The notes beneath the pieces are model-generated. The model saw only the letters and a program-made list of their open reading frames with translations. It was not told the DNA's origin and did no database searches. 6,707 nt of DNA from JBGOUJ01 sp041477005 (GTDB lineage: Bacteria; Acidobacteriota; Terriglobia; Bryobacterales; JACQDG01), in contig JBGOUJ010000438.1 in the NCBI GenBank assembly GCA_041477005.1, positions 1-6,707 on the forward strand, read 5' to 3'. Each line of letters starts with the position of its first letter. Position 1 is the first letter of the stretch. Of this stretch, positions 6,420 to 6,707 are shown one piece after another. Position numbers and translations under genes: made by a program.

Positions 6420-6707
6420 ATGTCGATTCACGACTGGTCGCGGTTGGACGCGGGGATCTTTCACCACTTTCACCTAAGCTGGATCGCCCGGCTCAATGCT
6501 GAGTTGAACGACCGCGTCCTGCCCGAGCCGTTCTACGCCCTCGCCGAGCCCGTACTCGGGGAGGCGGTGCCCGACGTGATCACGCTCCAGGCCAAGGACG
6601 GAACGGCGGAGCTGGCCGGCGATTATCCCGGCCTCGCGCGGGAAGACTCGCCACAGGGCGCCGTCGCCTTGGCGCCCAGTCCCGTCGTCGTGCAGGACCT
6701 TGGTCCC
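6420..6707 (+). CDS. Conserved protein of unknown function, N-terminal fragment (3' end outside window)
   Basis: The frame opens at ATG 6420 and stays open for 96 codons to the window edge. The N-terminus M-S-I-H-D-W-S-R-L-D-A-G-I-F-H-H-F-H is very characteristic. From memory, proteins starting with close variants of this (for example V/I-H-D-W-T-R-V-D-A-G-I-F-H) occur in many copies in Planctomycetota and Acidobacteriota genomes and carry no assigned function; some may be annotated as DUF4058-like, which I could not confirm. The following W-I-A-R-L-N-A-E-L (21-29) and L-P-E-P-F-Y-A-L-A-E (34-43) blocks also fit. Four His and two Asp in the first 18 residues could suggest metal binding, but this is speculation. 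GAGGT at 6414-6418 is the only nearby ribosome binding site and is unusually close to the ATG. The codon pattern is typical of the window. Confidence 0.75.
   Translation, partial: MSIHDWSRLDAGIFHHFHLSWIARLNAELNDRVLPEPFYALAEPVLGEAVPDVITLQAKDGTAELAGDYPGLAREDSPQGAVALAPSPVVVQDLGP

Noticed and set aside
5330..6421. 363-codon open frame on the minus strand
   Set aside because: Mostly antisense to the conserved C-terminal half of the dehydratase. The product is Arg/Asp/Gly-rich without domain features.

Overview
The window is GC-rich, tightly packed bacterial DNA. It holds six coding regions, the first and last cut by the window edges. No RNA gene, CRISPR array, insertion sequence or phage gene was seen. 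The source is probably an environmental bacterium of the Acidobacteriota (Bryobacter/Solibacter-like) or, less likely, Planctomycetota. The reasons are the long composite glycosyltransferase, the glutamine-glutamine type CPBP membrane protein and the terminal protein starting MSIHDWSRLDAGIFHHFH, all of a kind I associate with those phyla. This is recollection, not a search result.

Layout. (1) 1-747, plus strand: the tail of a CPBP-type intramembrane protease, then, 9 bases later, a complete second CPBP-like membrane protein that has lost several expected catalytic residues. (2) 740-3115, minus strand: a 791-residue composite glycosyltransferase with an N-terminal domain, one membrane segment, a degraded GT-A-like section and an intact C-terminal GT4 (GT-B) domain. 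Its stop overlaps the end of the CPBP-like gene by 8 bases. (3) 3116-3153: a 38-base divergent spacer whose only AT-rich spot is the palindrome ATTATAAT, which gives a perfect TATAAT on both strands. (4) 3154-6115, plus strand: a two-gene operon with a 1-base gap, encoding a 3-hydroxyacyl-CoA dehydrogenase-fold NAD enzyme and an IlvD/Edd dehydratase of the YjhG/YagF (D-xylonate dehydratase) family. (5) 6116-6419: about 300 bases with no convincing gene, two perfect 7-bp inverted repeats and a pyrimidine-rich patch. (6) 6420-6707, plus strand: the start of a conserved protein of unknown function.

How the genes may work together. The dehydrogenase and dehydratase are almost certainly co-transcribed and translationally coupled. 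Together they look like part of a sugar-acid (aldonate) breakdown route: a dehydratase making a 2-keto-3-deoxy acid and an NAD-dependent hydroxyacid oxidation. The exact substrate cannot be read from sequence. The glycosyltransferase and CPBP-like proteins belong to the cell envelope and have no evident link to the sugar-acid pair beyond the shared divergent promoter region.

Nothing here is a clear new mobile or defence system. The most notable points are the dehydrogenase/YjhG-YagF pairing without an aldolase, the degenerate CPBP protein beside a canonical one, the composite glycosyltransferase and the symmetric divergent -10 element.
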